Source: Armatimonadota bacterium (GTDB taxonomy: Bacteria > Armatimonadota > Fimbriimonadia > Fimbriimonadales > Fimbriimonadaceae). Taken from it: a DNA stretch of 64,000 nucleotides. The notes beneath the pieces are model-generated. The model made no database searches, had not been told where the DNA came from, and was given only the letters and a program-made list of their open reading frames with translations. Each line of letters opens with the position of its first letter. The stretch's first letter is position 1. The DNA lies in the NCBI GenBank assembly GCA_018268395.1, contig JAFDWQ010000009.1, positions 310,001 to 374,000 of the forward strand. The letters run 5' to 3'. Below are positions 43,501-50,707 of this stretch, piece after piece. Made by a program: the position numbers and the translations under genes.

Positions 43501-43595
43501 TCGGGCTCCAACGCCGAGATCTGCTCGACGGTGGGCATGATGTTCTGCACGTCCTTCTCGGACGTGTCAAAGAGTTTTCTTAAAAGCTGGAGCAT
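40512..43595 (-). CDS. secA: Preprotein translocase ATPase SecA
   Basis: This 1027-aa motor drives preproteins through SecYEG. The Walker A box is KTGEGKT (residues 101-107). [57 protein letters not shown] and the late [20 protein letters not shown] match the nucleotide-binding domains. The C-terminal zinc motif [16 protein letters not shown] is intact. I chose the ATG at 43595 with GAGGA about 5 bp upstream; the longer frame to 43685 has no support. At 1027 aa it is longer than the ~900 aa of E. coli SecA, as in several other phyla. Confidence 0.97.
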   Translation of the reverse strand: [1027 protein letters not shown]

Positions 43596-43699
43596 GGGGT
43601 TCCTCGGAACGGTCGTACGGGCGTGGCGCGTATCAGGGAGCGCTGACAAACCCGGAGGACAAAGCGCGACGGTCGGTGCCGTCACGGATCAGAGGCAGG

Positions 43700-43999
43700 T
43701 CAAAGGGGGCCGTCGCGAGTGCGGCCGGGGCTCAAGAAGCCCTTTGCGGTCTGGGACACGGAACGGGACGGTTTGGAAGCGTCACGGTCGTCCTGACCCG
43801 AATCCGGAGCGATAGGGGGCCGCTCCGACTCGTCGCGGGAGGCCAGTCGGCTGAAAGCCAACCTGAGCAGGGCGGTCTGAGCGTCAGGGCCGGCCTGCCT
43901 TTGGACGGATACCGACGTCCCGAGCAACCCGTTATCGGACAGCGGGGCGACGGGCCCGTTGACCAATAGCAGTATCAATGCCGGGATCAGGTTCAGCAC
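43700..43999 (-). CDS. Possible small exported protein
   Basis: This 99-aa frame is 104 bp upstream of secA on the same strand. The N terminus MLNLIPALILLLVNGPVAPL is a plausible signal peptide or membrane anchor. The rest is hydrophilic and Ser/Arg/Asp-rich (RDESERPPIAPDSGQDDRD). I do not recognise a family. It could be a real small secretion-linked gene or a chance frame. The hydrophobic N terminus and its position favour a weak call. Confidence 0.35.
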   Translation of the reverse strand: MLNLIPALILLLVNGPVAPLSDNGLLGTSVSVQRQAGPDAQTALLRLAFSRLASRDESERPPIAPDSGQDDRDASKPSRSVSQTAKGFLSPGRTRDGPL

Positions 44000-44074
44000 T
44001 GTCCAGTGGATTATGGGACTGACGGCCGCGCCTCGGTAGGGACGAAACTGTTCCGTTCAGAATGGCGTATTCCG

Positions 44075-46057
44075 ATGGTGCCGTCCTTCACCCCGGCGAG
44101 TCTTGTCTTCGCGGCTCTCTTGACTCCTTCCAACGTCCCGGACCCTAGCCCGGTTCCAGGGGGCCTGGTACCCACCTTGCCCGGGGTCAAAGTGGTCCGG
44201 CCTCCTGTCCTCGACGGCGTCCTCGATGCCGCCGAATGGGACCGGACGGCCCTTGGCGAGGGGTTTACGGACAAGGACACGGGCCTCGTCAGTGATGAAA
44301 AGGGCGAGTTCTGGCTCGCCTACGACGAGAAGTTCGTCTATTTCGCGGCCCGGGCGACCACCGACCCGAAAAAGGTCGTGGCAGACGAATATCGGCAGAA
44401 CGTCAGTCTCGAGGGCAACGACGCCTTCATCTTAATGGTCGACGGCCAACGGAGCGGCCAGGACTCGGACCGGTTCTCGATGAACGCGCAGGGAGCGACC
44501 AGCCTCGATCTTTCCGGAGGACGGGCCGCCAAGACCGAGTGGCTCGGCGAGTTCGAAGCCGTCGGAAAGAGGACGGAGACAGGATGGCAGGTCGAAGCCA
44601 GGATCCCTTGGAGCCTGATCCGGATTCCGCCGGCGGGCCGTCACGACCTCGTCTTCAACGTCCTGTGGTTCCGTACGAACAAAAGCAACACGTACGAATG
44701 GACGTACACCAAATCCGACTTCAAGAACTTTCCATTGTGGACGGGGATCGACGTCCCGACCGTGAAGAACGACCGGGCCGTTCAAGTGCTACCGTATTTT
44801 TACGGGGGAATCGACCACGACCGAACGGTCGTCGGGAACGCGGGTGTCGACCTCAAGACCGAGCTGAACGACGACCTGACCCTCGTCGGGACGGTGAACC
44901 CGGACTTCCGCAACATCGAGAACAACGTCCTTTCGCTCGATCACAGCTACTTCGAACGCCTCGCGGACGACGCTCGGCCCTTCTTCCAAGAAGGGAGCGG
45001 CTTCCGTTCGTTCGGGTTCGACCAGCGGATCTTCGCCAGCCAGCGGATCCGGGACTTCGACACCGGCGTGAACCTCTATGGGAAGCTGTCGCCCGCGACG
45101 CAGCTCGCCGTCCTTTCGACCCTCGACTTCGGTAACCAATTGGCCTTTGCCACCAGTATCGGTCACCGGTTCGACGCCACGAAGACCTTTAACTTCGGCT
45201 ACGTACGCAACGAACAGCCAGGCGCCCGGAACGATTCTGTGAACCTCTTTTACGACCAGAGGTCTGGGGACTACGACTTTTATGCGTCGCTCCAAGGAAC
45301 GGACGACGCCGTTTTCAAATCCGGAACACGGTTCAACACCGGCGTCTTTCGTCAAAACGGCGGGGTGTCCGCGTCATTCGAGTACTTCGAGGTCAGCCCC
45401 GACTTCCATCCCCGGCTCGGGTTCTCGCCGGAACAGGACTTGCGCGGCGTCTATGGAAACTACGGACAAGAGGTCCAACGTCCCCTAGGTTTCCTCAGCG
45501 AGTACTCGTTCGAACTCAATGGAAACTACGTCACGCGAATGGACGGCCGCCGGTACCGCAACGAGGTCGGGGGCGAGTTCGTCGGTAAGATCGGGCAAAA
45601 GTTGGCCATGGGCCTATCGGGTTCTGTTTCCGAGTTCGAAGGCTCACACGACCATGTCGTCACTTTCGAGGCGGTCAGCCCATCCAACAACCCCTATCGG
45701 AACGCGGCCGTCGGCGTCACGGTCGGTCGGTTCGACGGCGACCCTTACCGATCGTACGCGCTCCGCGTCAACTATAAGCCGACGGCCCGCATGCAGGTCG
45801 GGTCGCGGATGCAGTGGGTCGATTACAGGGGGTTCGACCGGCAATGGGTCCTGAGCGCGAACTACGATATTGGGCGATACGAGGCTTTCGGAGGGCGGTT
45901 GGTGCGTCAAGGCGACGACTGGAACTGGTACCTCAGCTACCGTTTGAGCGGTCGGCGAGGGAGCGAGTTCTTCGTGATCCTCGGCGACCCTAATGCGCCG
46001 GAGTTCCGACGCTCCTTGATCATCAAGGCGATCGTTCCGGTCACGTTGAAGCTTTGA
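44075..46057 (+). CDS. CBM9-like plus DUF5916 outer-membrane protein
   Basis: This 660-aa protein has a signal-like N terminus (MVPSFTPASLVFAALLTPSN). A family-9 carbohydrate-binding-like domain follows at about residues 25-220 (VVRPPVLDGVLDAAEWDRT, LAYDEKFVYFAARATTDP, WQVEARIPWSLIRIPPAG). The rest is a DUF5916 barrel (DFRNIENNVLSLDHSYFER, ARPFFQEGSGFRSFG). This architecture is common in Bacteroidetes and related diderms and is assumed to bind glycans at the surface; substrate and activity are unknown. I chose the ATG at 44075; a longer frame from 44006 has no signal peptide. A possible TTGA overlap with the next gene suggests co-transcription. Confidence 0.8.
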   Translation: MVPSFTPASLVFAALLTPSNVPDPSPVPGGLVPTLPGVKVVRPPVLDGVLDAAEWDRTALGEGFTDKDTGLVSDEKGEFWLAYDEKFVYFAARATTDPKKVVADEYRQNVSLEGNDAFILMVDGQRSGQDSDRFSMNAQGATSLDLSGGRAAKTEWLGEFEAVGKRTETGWQVEARIPWSLIRIPPAGRHDLVFNVLWFRTNKSNTYEWTYTKSDFKNFPLWTGIDVPTVKNDRAVQVLPYFYGGIDHDRTVVGNAGVDLKTELNDDLTLVGTVNPDFRNIENNVLSLDHSYFERLADDARPFFQEGSGFRSFGFDQRIFASQRIRDFDTGVNLYGKLSPATQLAVLSTLDFGNQLAFATSIGHRFDATKTFNFGYVRNEQPGARNDSVNLFYDQRSGDYDFYASLQGTDDAVFKSGTRFNTGVFRQNGGVSASFEYFEVSPDFHPRLGFSPEQDLRGVYGNYGQEVQRPLGFLSEYSFELNGNYVTRMDGRRYRNEVGGEFVGKIGQKLAMGLSGSVSEFEGSHDHVVTFEAVSPSNNPYRNAAVGVTVGRFDGDPYRSYALRVNYKPTARMQVGSRMQWVDYRGFDRQWVLSANYDIGRYEAFGGRLVRQGDDWNWYLSYRLSGRRGSEFFVILGDPNAPEFRRSLIIKAIVPVTLKL

Positions 46058-46101
46058 GCGCGGACAGCAGCGCTACGACGTCGTATCCTTATCGGTCCAG
46101 G

Positions 46102-46845
46102 ATGCACTCAGGTCTCTATTGGGGAAGAAAGCAGGAGGGCGCCGAATCGTTGGTCGCTTGGATCGACAGCGAGCAACAGCGGGCCACGAACCCGCGTTGG
46201 GGACTCTGGGGCGGCCTGATCGGCGGCCTCGGAGGGCTCACGGGCGGTGCGATGGGGGTGCTCGGCAGCGTCGCAGGCATCGGGCCTGACCGTCCGCTCT
46301 TCTATCTTCCTCTGACCCTGTTCTTCGTCGCGTCGGCAGGCGTGACGGTCTGGGTCGTCAAAAAGGACCGTGAACAGAGCGAGACGTGGGGACGGGAGGC
46401 CAGAAACCAAATGAAGCGCCTCTTGGTCGCCAGATGGCACGGCGATCTCCGAGGCCTGCTCGGTGACGAGGGCCTTCGGACCCTCGACCGCGCCGCAAGC
46501 CTCGTCCTCCAATGTAAGGCGAGCCTGAACGCACCGGCTTGGCGCGCCGCAGGAGGAAGCCTGTGGAGCGAACTCCGTGAGAAGTCGCTCCGAGGGCTGG
46601 ACTCCGCGATGGCCCGGTTGCTGATCGTCGTGACGTCCAGCGGCCCGAACCCGGAATCGGAAGCGATCCTTCAGGACTTGGAAGAAATGTCGGACGAAGT
46701 CGCGAAAGCTGCGAAGCGCCACGCCTTGGCGACGGGTCGACCGTCCGGAGGCGCGGAAGGCCTTCGGGACGCGCTCCGAGAGCTCAAAGAAGTGTCGGCG
46801 GCCGACGAAGAGTTCTTCGAACAACGGACCGATCGTTCGGTCTAG
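46102..46845 (+). CDS. Membrane protein of unknown function
   Basis: This ~250-aa protein has two hydrophobic segments near the N terminus (GLIGGLGGLTGGAMGVLGSV and PLFYLPLTLFFVASAG) and then a ~150-residue hydrophilic helical domain with regular acidic and basic helices (SEAILQDLEEMSDEVAKAAK). I do not recognise a family. The start may be a TTG at 46054 that overlaps the previous stop (TTGA), or the ATG at 46102 that I use. The stop overlaps the convergent methyltransferase gene by 4 bp. A cytoplasmic helical domain on a two-helix anchor suggests a scaffold or regulator. Confidence 0.65.
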   Translation: MHSGLYWGRKQEGAESLVAWIDSEQQRATNPRWGLWGGLIGGLGGLTGGAMGVLGSVAGIGPDRPLFYLPLTLFFVASAGVTVWVVKKDREQSETWGREARNQMKRLLVARWHGDLRGLLGDEGLRTLDRAASLVLQCKASLNAPAWRAAGGSLWSELREKSLRGLDSAMARLLIVVTSSGPNPESEAILQDLEEMSDEVAKAAKRHALATGRPSGGAEGLRDALRELKEVSAADEEFFEQRTDRSV

Positions 46846-47498
46846 AGTTTCAAAGCGACGAAAAGTCCGTCACGGATCGGCACCGTCGTGCAGGCCCAGC
46901 GAGGATCCTTGGTCATCCGGTCGCAGAAGTCCCGGATGGCGACCGTCGACTCTTCCTGAGACCCTGCGTCGTACACCCGGCCTCCCCAGACCACGTTGTC
47001 GGTGATGAAGAACCCTCCCGGCCTCAGCCGGGGATAGACGACTTCGATCGTCTCCGGATAGGCGGTCTTGTCGATATCGTTGAACACGATGTCGTACGTC
47101 CCTTCGTCCGCTCGGAGCACTCCGACAGCCTCGGCCACGCTGTACTCGATCTCCGTCCGGGCCCCGCTCCCTTTTGGCAGGTAGCCGAGGGAGGTCAAGT
47201 GCCGTTGCGCCCTTGCCGACAGGTCTTCGTCCCATACCGTGTGACGTACGGTGCCTCCCCCGTTTTCGTCCACGGCCCGTGCGAACCAGGCCGTCGAATA
47301 GCCGAAACCAGACCCCAGTTCGAACACCGACCTTGCCCCGATCGCCTTCGCAAGGACGTAGCAACACTGGCACGAGGCCGGGCCAAGGATCGGAAATCCC
47401 CGGTCCTTGGCGTAAGACTCCATCGAGACGAGTTCAGCGGGCCGCGGAGGGACTTGGGCTTCCAAGTGGACTTGCAGGCGGAGGAAGTCGACGGGCAT
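46842..47498 (-). CDS. Class I SAM-dependent O-methyltransferase
   Basis: This 218-aa protein resembles bacterial O-methyltransferases of the Methyltransf_3 (catechol/caffeoyl-CoA) family. The SAM motif is SVFELGSGFGYSTAWFARA. The acidic motif is YDIVFNDIDKTAYPETIE, with the metal-ligand type Asp. RPGGFFITDNVVWGGRVYD is the typical post-motif strand. Known relatives methylate small catechol-like molecules with a divalent metal. The target here cannot be read. It is upstream of nothing on its strand and convergent with the membrane protein. Confidence 0.88.
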   Translation of the reverse strand: MPVDFLRLQVHLEAQVPPRPAELVSMESYAKDRGFPILGPASCQCCYVLAKAIGARSVFELGSGFGYSTAWFARAVDENGGGTVRHTVWDEDLSARAQRHLTSLGYLPKGSGARTEIEYSVAEAVGVLRADEGTYDIVFNDIDKTAYPETIEVVYPRLRPGGFFITDNVVWGGRVYDAGSQEESTVAIRDFCDRMTKDPRWACTTVPIRDGLFVALKL

Positions 47499-47520
47499 GA
47501 GGACGATCGTACCGGGCCTG

Positions 47521-50109
47521 TCAGAGTCCTGTCATTTCCAGCCAGTTCGGTCCAAGCTTGCCGTCGACTTCGACCGGGACCTGCAACGGAAGCGCCTCTT
47601 CCATATGGCTCTTGAGCCGACCGAGCAACGGGTCGCCCGCACCGATCGGCTCCGCGACTTCGAAGACGAGTTCGTCGTGGACTTGGAGCAGCATGCGGTG
47701 GGGCGATCCGGCGAGGTCTCGATGGACCTGGATCATCGCGAGCTTGATCATGTCGGCGGCGGTCCCTTGGAGCGGGGCGTTCATCGCTTGCCGTTCGGCG
47801 TACAGACGGACGCCCCTGTTGGCCGAATGGATGTCCGGGAAAAGCCTTCTGCGTCCGCACAGTGTCGAAGTGAACCCTTTGGCACGCGCGTCCTCGATGA
47901 CTCCTTGCGTGAACGCGCGGACGGCGGGGAACCGGTCGTAGTACTGCTTGATCAACTCCGCAGCTTCGGTCCGAGAGAACCCCTCGCCGAGCTGATTGGC
48001 GAGTCCGAAGTCGGTCACACCGTAAAGGACGGCGTAGTTGAGCAGTTTCGCTAATCGGCGATGGTCCTTGGTCACGTCCTTTTCGTCCACCTTGAACATC
48101 AAGGCGGCTGTGACCGTGTGGACGTCGACGCGCTTTTGGAAGGCTTCGACGAGGTTCGGGTCAAGAGACATGTGGGCGAGGACGCGCAGTTCGATCTGGC
48201 TGTAGTCGAACGAAGCGAGCCGCGTTCCTGGAGCGGATTCGAAGGCGCGCCGGATCTGGCGCCCTAGTTCGGTCCGGACAGGGATGTTCTGGAGGTTCGG
48301 GTCGATGCTCGAGAGGCGTCCGGTCGCAGCGACCGTTTGGTTGAACGTCGTGTGCACCCGGCCGTCAGCTCCGATCATCCTGGGAAGCGCGTCGGCATAG
48401 GTGCTTTTCAGTTTCGTGAGCTCACGGTAGTTGACGACCTCCTGGGCGATCGGATGGTCGATCTCGACCAAAATCTCGGCCCCTGTCGCCCAACCCGTCT
48501 TCGTCTTCTTCCCGCCTTGGATCCCCATTTTTTCGAAGAGGACTTCGCCGAGTTGCTTCGGCGATCCGATGTTGAACTCCGTTCCCGCCAGCTCGTACAC
48601 CGTTCGTCGGGACTGGTCGATCGAGACGTCGAGGGATTTACTGAAGTCCTCGAGATACGTCCGGTTGACGGTGATCCCTGCCAGCTCCATGTCGGCCAGG
48701 ATCGGGATCAAGGGTAGCTCGATACCATCAAGGACTTCGGTCTGCCCCTCTGCAGCGATCTTCTGCCGCATCGCCCTTTCCAAGTGAAGAAGGCCGACCG
48801 CCCGTTGTTCAGGCGTCCTTGGGCGGGTGTCCAGATATCCGCCGCACAGGTCGTCCAGATCGTAGTGCGTCCGCCCGGACTGAAGGACGTATCCCGCAAG
48901 CATCGAATCGAAACCGGGAGCGGCTTCGGGCCGTCCTGCAGCCGTTTTGTAGAGCGGCTTGAGGTCGTGGCCCCGTGCCTGGCCCGGCGCCCGAAGGAGG
49001 AGCCGGACGGCGTCCTCGAACTTCGCCTTCCTGACCTCCCCGCCGACAGCCACGTAAGCCTCGCGGCCTGCGGCCTCTTCGAACATCGAGGGCTGGTCAT
49101 TCCCGTCTGCGAACGTCAGGGCGAACGGTTGCGACCCCACCCAGGCATTGAGGACGGTGAAGCCGGCTTCGCCGAGGAGGGTCGCCTCGATGGTATCGGG
49201 CCCCATCACGACCAGATCCTTGGCTCCGTCCGTCATGTACGGCTGGAGGGCCGCTTCGAGCCTCTTCGCCTGCGACTTGAACTCGAGCGATTCGACCATC
49301 GCACGGACCTGGTGGACGTGCTCGACATCAATGTGGAAGGGAGCGAAATCCCATTCGACGGGGACGTTCCGGTCGATCGTCGCCAGCATCTTGCACAGCA
49401 TCATCTGGTCGACCGACGGTTCGATCTTCTTCCTGTACTTCTCTTCGACTTCCGACAGTCGGTCGCGGAGCTCTTCGACCGGTCCGAAGCGTTGGACGAG
49501 GAGCGTCGCGGTCTTGTCGCCGATTCCGGCGACCCCAGGGATGTTGTCGCTACTGTCGCCGGCGAGGGCCTTATAATCGATGAGGCGTACGGGCTCGAAC
49601 CCGTACTTTTCCTTCACCGCTTCCGGAGTGTAGAACGTGGCTTCGGCCCCTCTGATGCCCGGCATCATGACGGTGACGCAATGGTCGACGAGTTGAAGGT
49701 TGTCGCGGTCGCCCGTGACGATCGTCGTGTCGTAACCGTTCTCCTCGGCAAGTCGGCTGACGGTTCCGACGATGTCGTCGGCCTCGTATCCCACGATCTC
49801 CATGACCGGGATGTTGAGGGCGGAGATCATCTCGCGGCTGGTCTCCAACTGGCTGATCAGTTCTGGCGGCGTCTCGCGGCGGGTGCCCTTGTACTCTGGA
49901 AACTCGGCATGGCGAAAGGTCTTGCCCGGCGCGTCCAGAGCGACGACGACCGCGTCGGGTTTCAGTTCTCCGAACAGTTGGAGAAGGGTGTTCACGAAGC
50001 CGAAGAGGGCGTTCGTCGGTCGGCCGTCGCTCGTACTCAGGAAGCGGGTGCCATAAAAAGCCCGGAACAAAAGGCTGTACCCGTCGATGACCACGAGCCG
50101 CTTCGGCAT
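47521..50109 (-). CDS. polA: DNA polymerase I
   Basis: This 862-aa enzyme removes RNA primers and fills gaps. The 5'-3' exonuclease domain at about residues 1-290 shows KRLVVIDGYSLLFRAFY, VVALDAPGKTFRH and DSSDNIPGVAGIGDKTA. The polymerase domain has motif A DYSQIELRVLAHMS, motif B AKLLNYAVLYG and motif C LQVHDELVFEV. The middle region shows no Asp-x-Glu proofreading motif (VLNAWVGSQPFALTFADG is at the expected place), so the 3'-5' exonuclease is probably inactive, as in Taq polymerase. I use the ATG at 50109; the longer frame adds 23 unconserved residues. It is divergent from the TfoX-N gene. Confidence 0.95.
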   Translation of the reverse strand: MPKRLVVIDGYSLLFRAFYGTRFLSTSDGRPTNALFGFVNTLLQLFGELKPDAVVVALDAPGKTFRHAEFPEYKGTRRETPPELISQLETSREMISALNIPVMEIVGYEADDIVGTVSRLAEENGYDTTIVTGDRDNLQLVDHCVTVMMPGIRGAEATFYTPEAVKEKYGFEPVRLIDYKALAGDSSDNIPGVAGIGDKTATLLVQRFGPVEELRDRLSEVEEKYRKKIEPSVDQMMLCKMLATIDRNVPVEWDFAPFHIDVEHVHQVRAMVESLEFKSQAKRLEAALQPYMTDGAKDLVVMGPDTIEATLLGEAGFTVLNAWVGSQPFALTFADGNDQPSMFEEAAGREAYVAVGGEVRKAKFEDAVRLLLRAPGQARGHDLKPLYKTAAGRPEAAPGFDSMLAGYVLQSGRTHYDLDDLCGGYLDTRPRTPEQRAVGLLHLERAMRQKIAAEGQTEVLDGIELPLIPILADMELAGITVNRTYLEDFSKSLDVSIDQSRRTVYELAGTEFNIGSPKQLGEVLFEKMGIQGGKKTKTGWATGAEILVEIDHPIAQEVVNYRELTKLKSTYADALPRMIGADGRVHTTFNQTVAATGRLSSIDPNLQNIPVRTELGRQIRRAFESAPGTRLASFDYSQIELRVLAHMSLDPNLVEAFQKRVDVHTVTAALMFKVDEKDVTKDHRRLAKLLNYAVLYGVTDFGLANQLGEGFSRTEAAELIKQYYDRFPAVRAFTQGVIEDARAKGFTSTLCGRRRLFPDIHSANRGVRLYAERQAMNAPLQGTAADMIKLAMIQVHRDLAGSPHRMLLQVHDELVFEVAEPIGAGDPLLGRLKSHMEEALPLQVPVEVDGKLGPNWLEMTGL

Positions 50110-50313
50110 GGGCTCGAGGGTACCCGCCGCCTGGCCTGCGGCCGGCTCGACGGGATCACGGCCCGCGGTAAGGGCCAAGGCCGGGCTCCTGAAGTTGACG
50201 ACAAGGTATCATCAGAGTGTCTCGTCTCTTGCACGTGGAGAAGGAACCGACGGTCGATCTCAAGGAAAGGCCGTTCTTTTCGATCCGAAACGTACAATTA
50301 CGGGGGCAGAAAC

Positions 50314-50646
50314 ATGGTTTACCGGCCGATTCGCTACGAGCAGATGATGAAGGCCGCCGAAGGACTGGATGTCCGGGCACGGCGGATGTTCAACGGAATG
50401 GCGATCTACTCCGGGGAAAAGATGTTCGCCTACCTCGTCGACGAAGACATCGGACTCAAGCTCAGCCCTGAAGACTACGAGGAAGCGCTCCAGATCAAGG
50501 GAGCGGAACCGCTCCGGGCCGACCCCCAGTCCGAGCCGATGCGCGAGTACGTGCGGATGCCCAAAGCGGTCCTTGACGATTACGACGGATTCTGTGACTG
50601 GGTGCAGAAGAGCGCGGCGTACGCCAACAAGCACACTGTCCACTGA
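50314..50646 (+). CDS. TfoX N-terminal domain protein
   Basis: This 110-aa protein has the TfoX_N fold (YRPIRYEQMMKAAEGLDVRA, RRMFNGMAIYSGEKMFAYLV, LKLSPEDYEEAL). In some bacteria TfoX activates competence genes with CRP. Stand-alone N-domain proteins are widespread, and their roles are mostly unknown. It starts at the ATG at 50314, with a TACAAT-like -10 about 20 bp upstream and no clear -35. A perfect terminator follows. It is divergent from polA and convergent with the proteasome ATPase gene. Confidence 0.9.
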   Translation: MVYRPIRYEQMMKAAEGLDVRARRMFNGMAIYSGEKMFAYLVDEDIGLKLSPEDYEEALQIKGAEPLRADPQSEPMREYVRMPKAVLDDYDGFCDWVQKSAAYANKHTVH

Positions 50647-50668
50647 GACTTGAGATCCCAGAGAAAGG

Positions 50669-50700
50669 GAAGGCCCGACCGGATCTCCGGTCGGGCCTTC
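50669..50700. terminator. Bidirectional terminator between the TfoX-N and mpa genes
   Basis: GAAGGCCCGACCGG (50669-50682) and CCGGTCGGGCCTTC (50687-50700) form a perfect 14-bp stem with an ATCT loop, followed by TTCGTCG. It sits between two convergent genes and could serve both. Confidence 0.85.
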
Positions 50701-50707
50701 TTCGTCG

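Noticed and set aside
48784-50646. 620-aa frame opposite polA that ends in the TfoX-N gene
   Set aside because: The first part is a polA shadow; only the last 110 codons from 50314 are a real gene.
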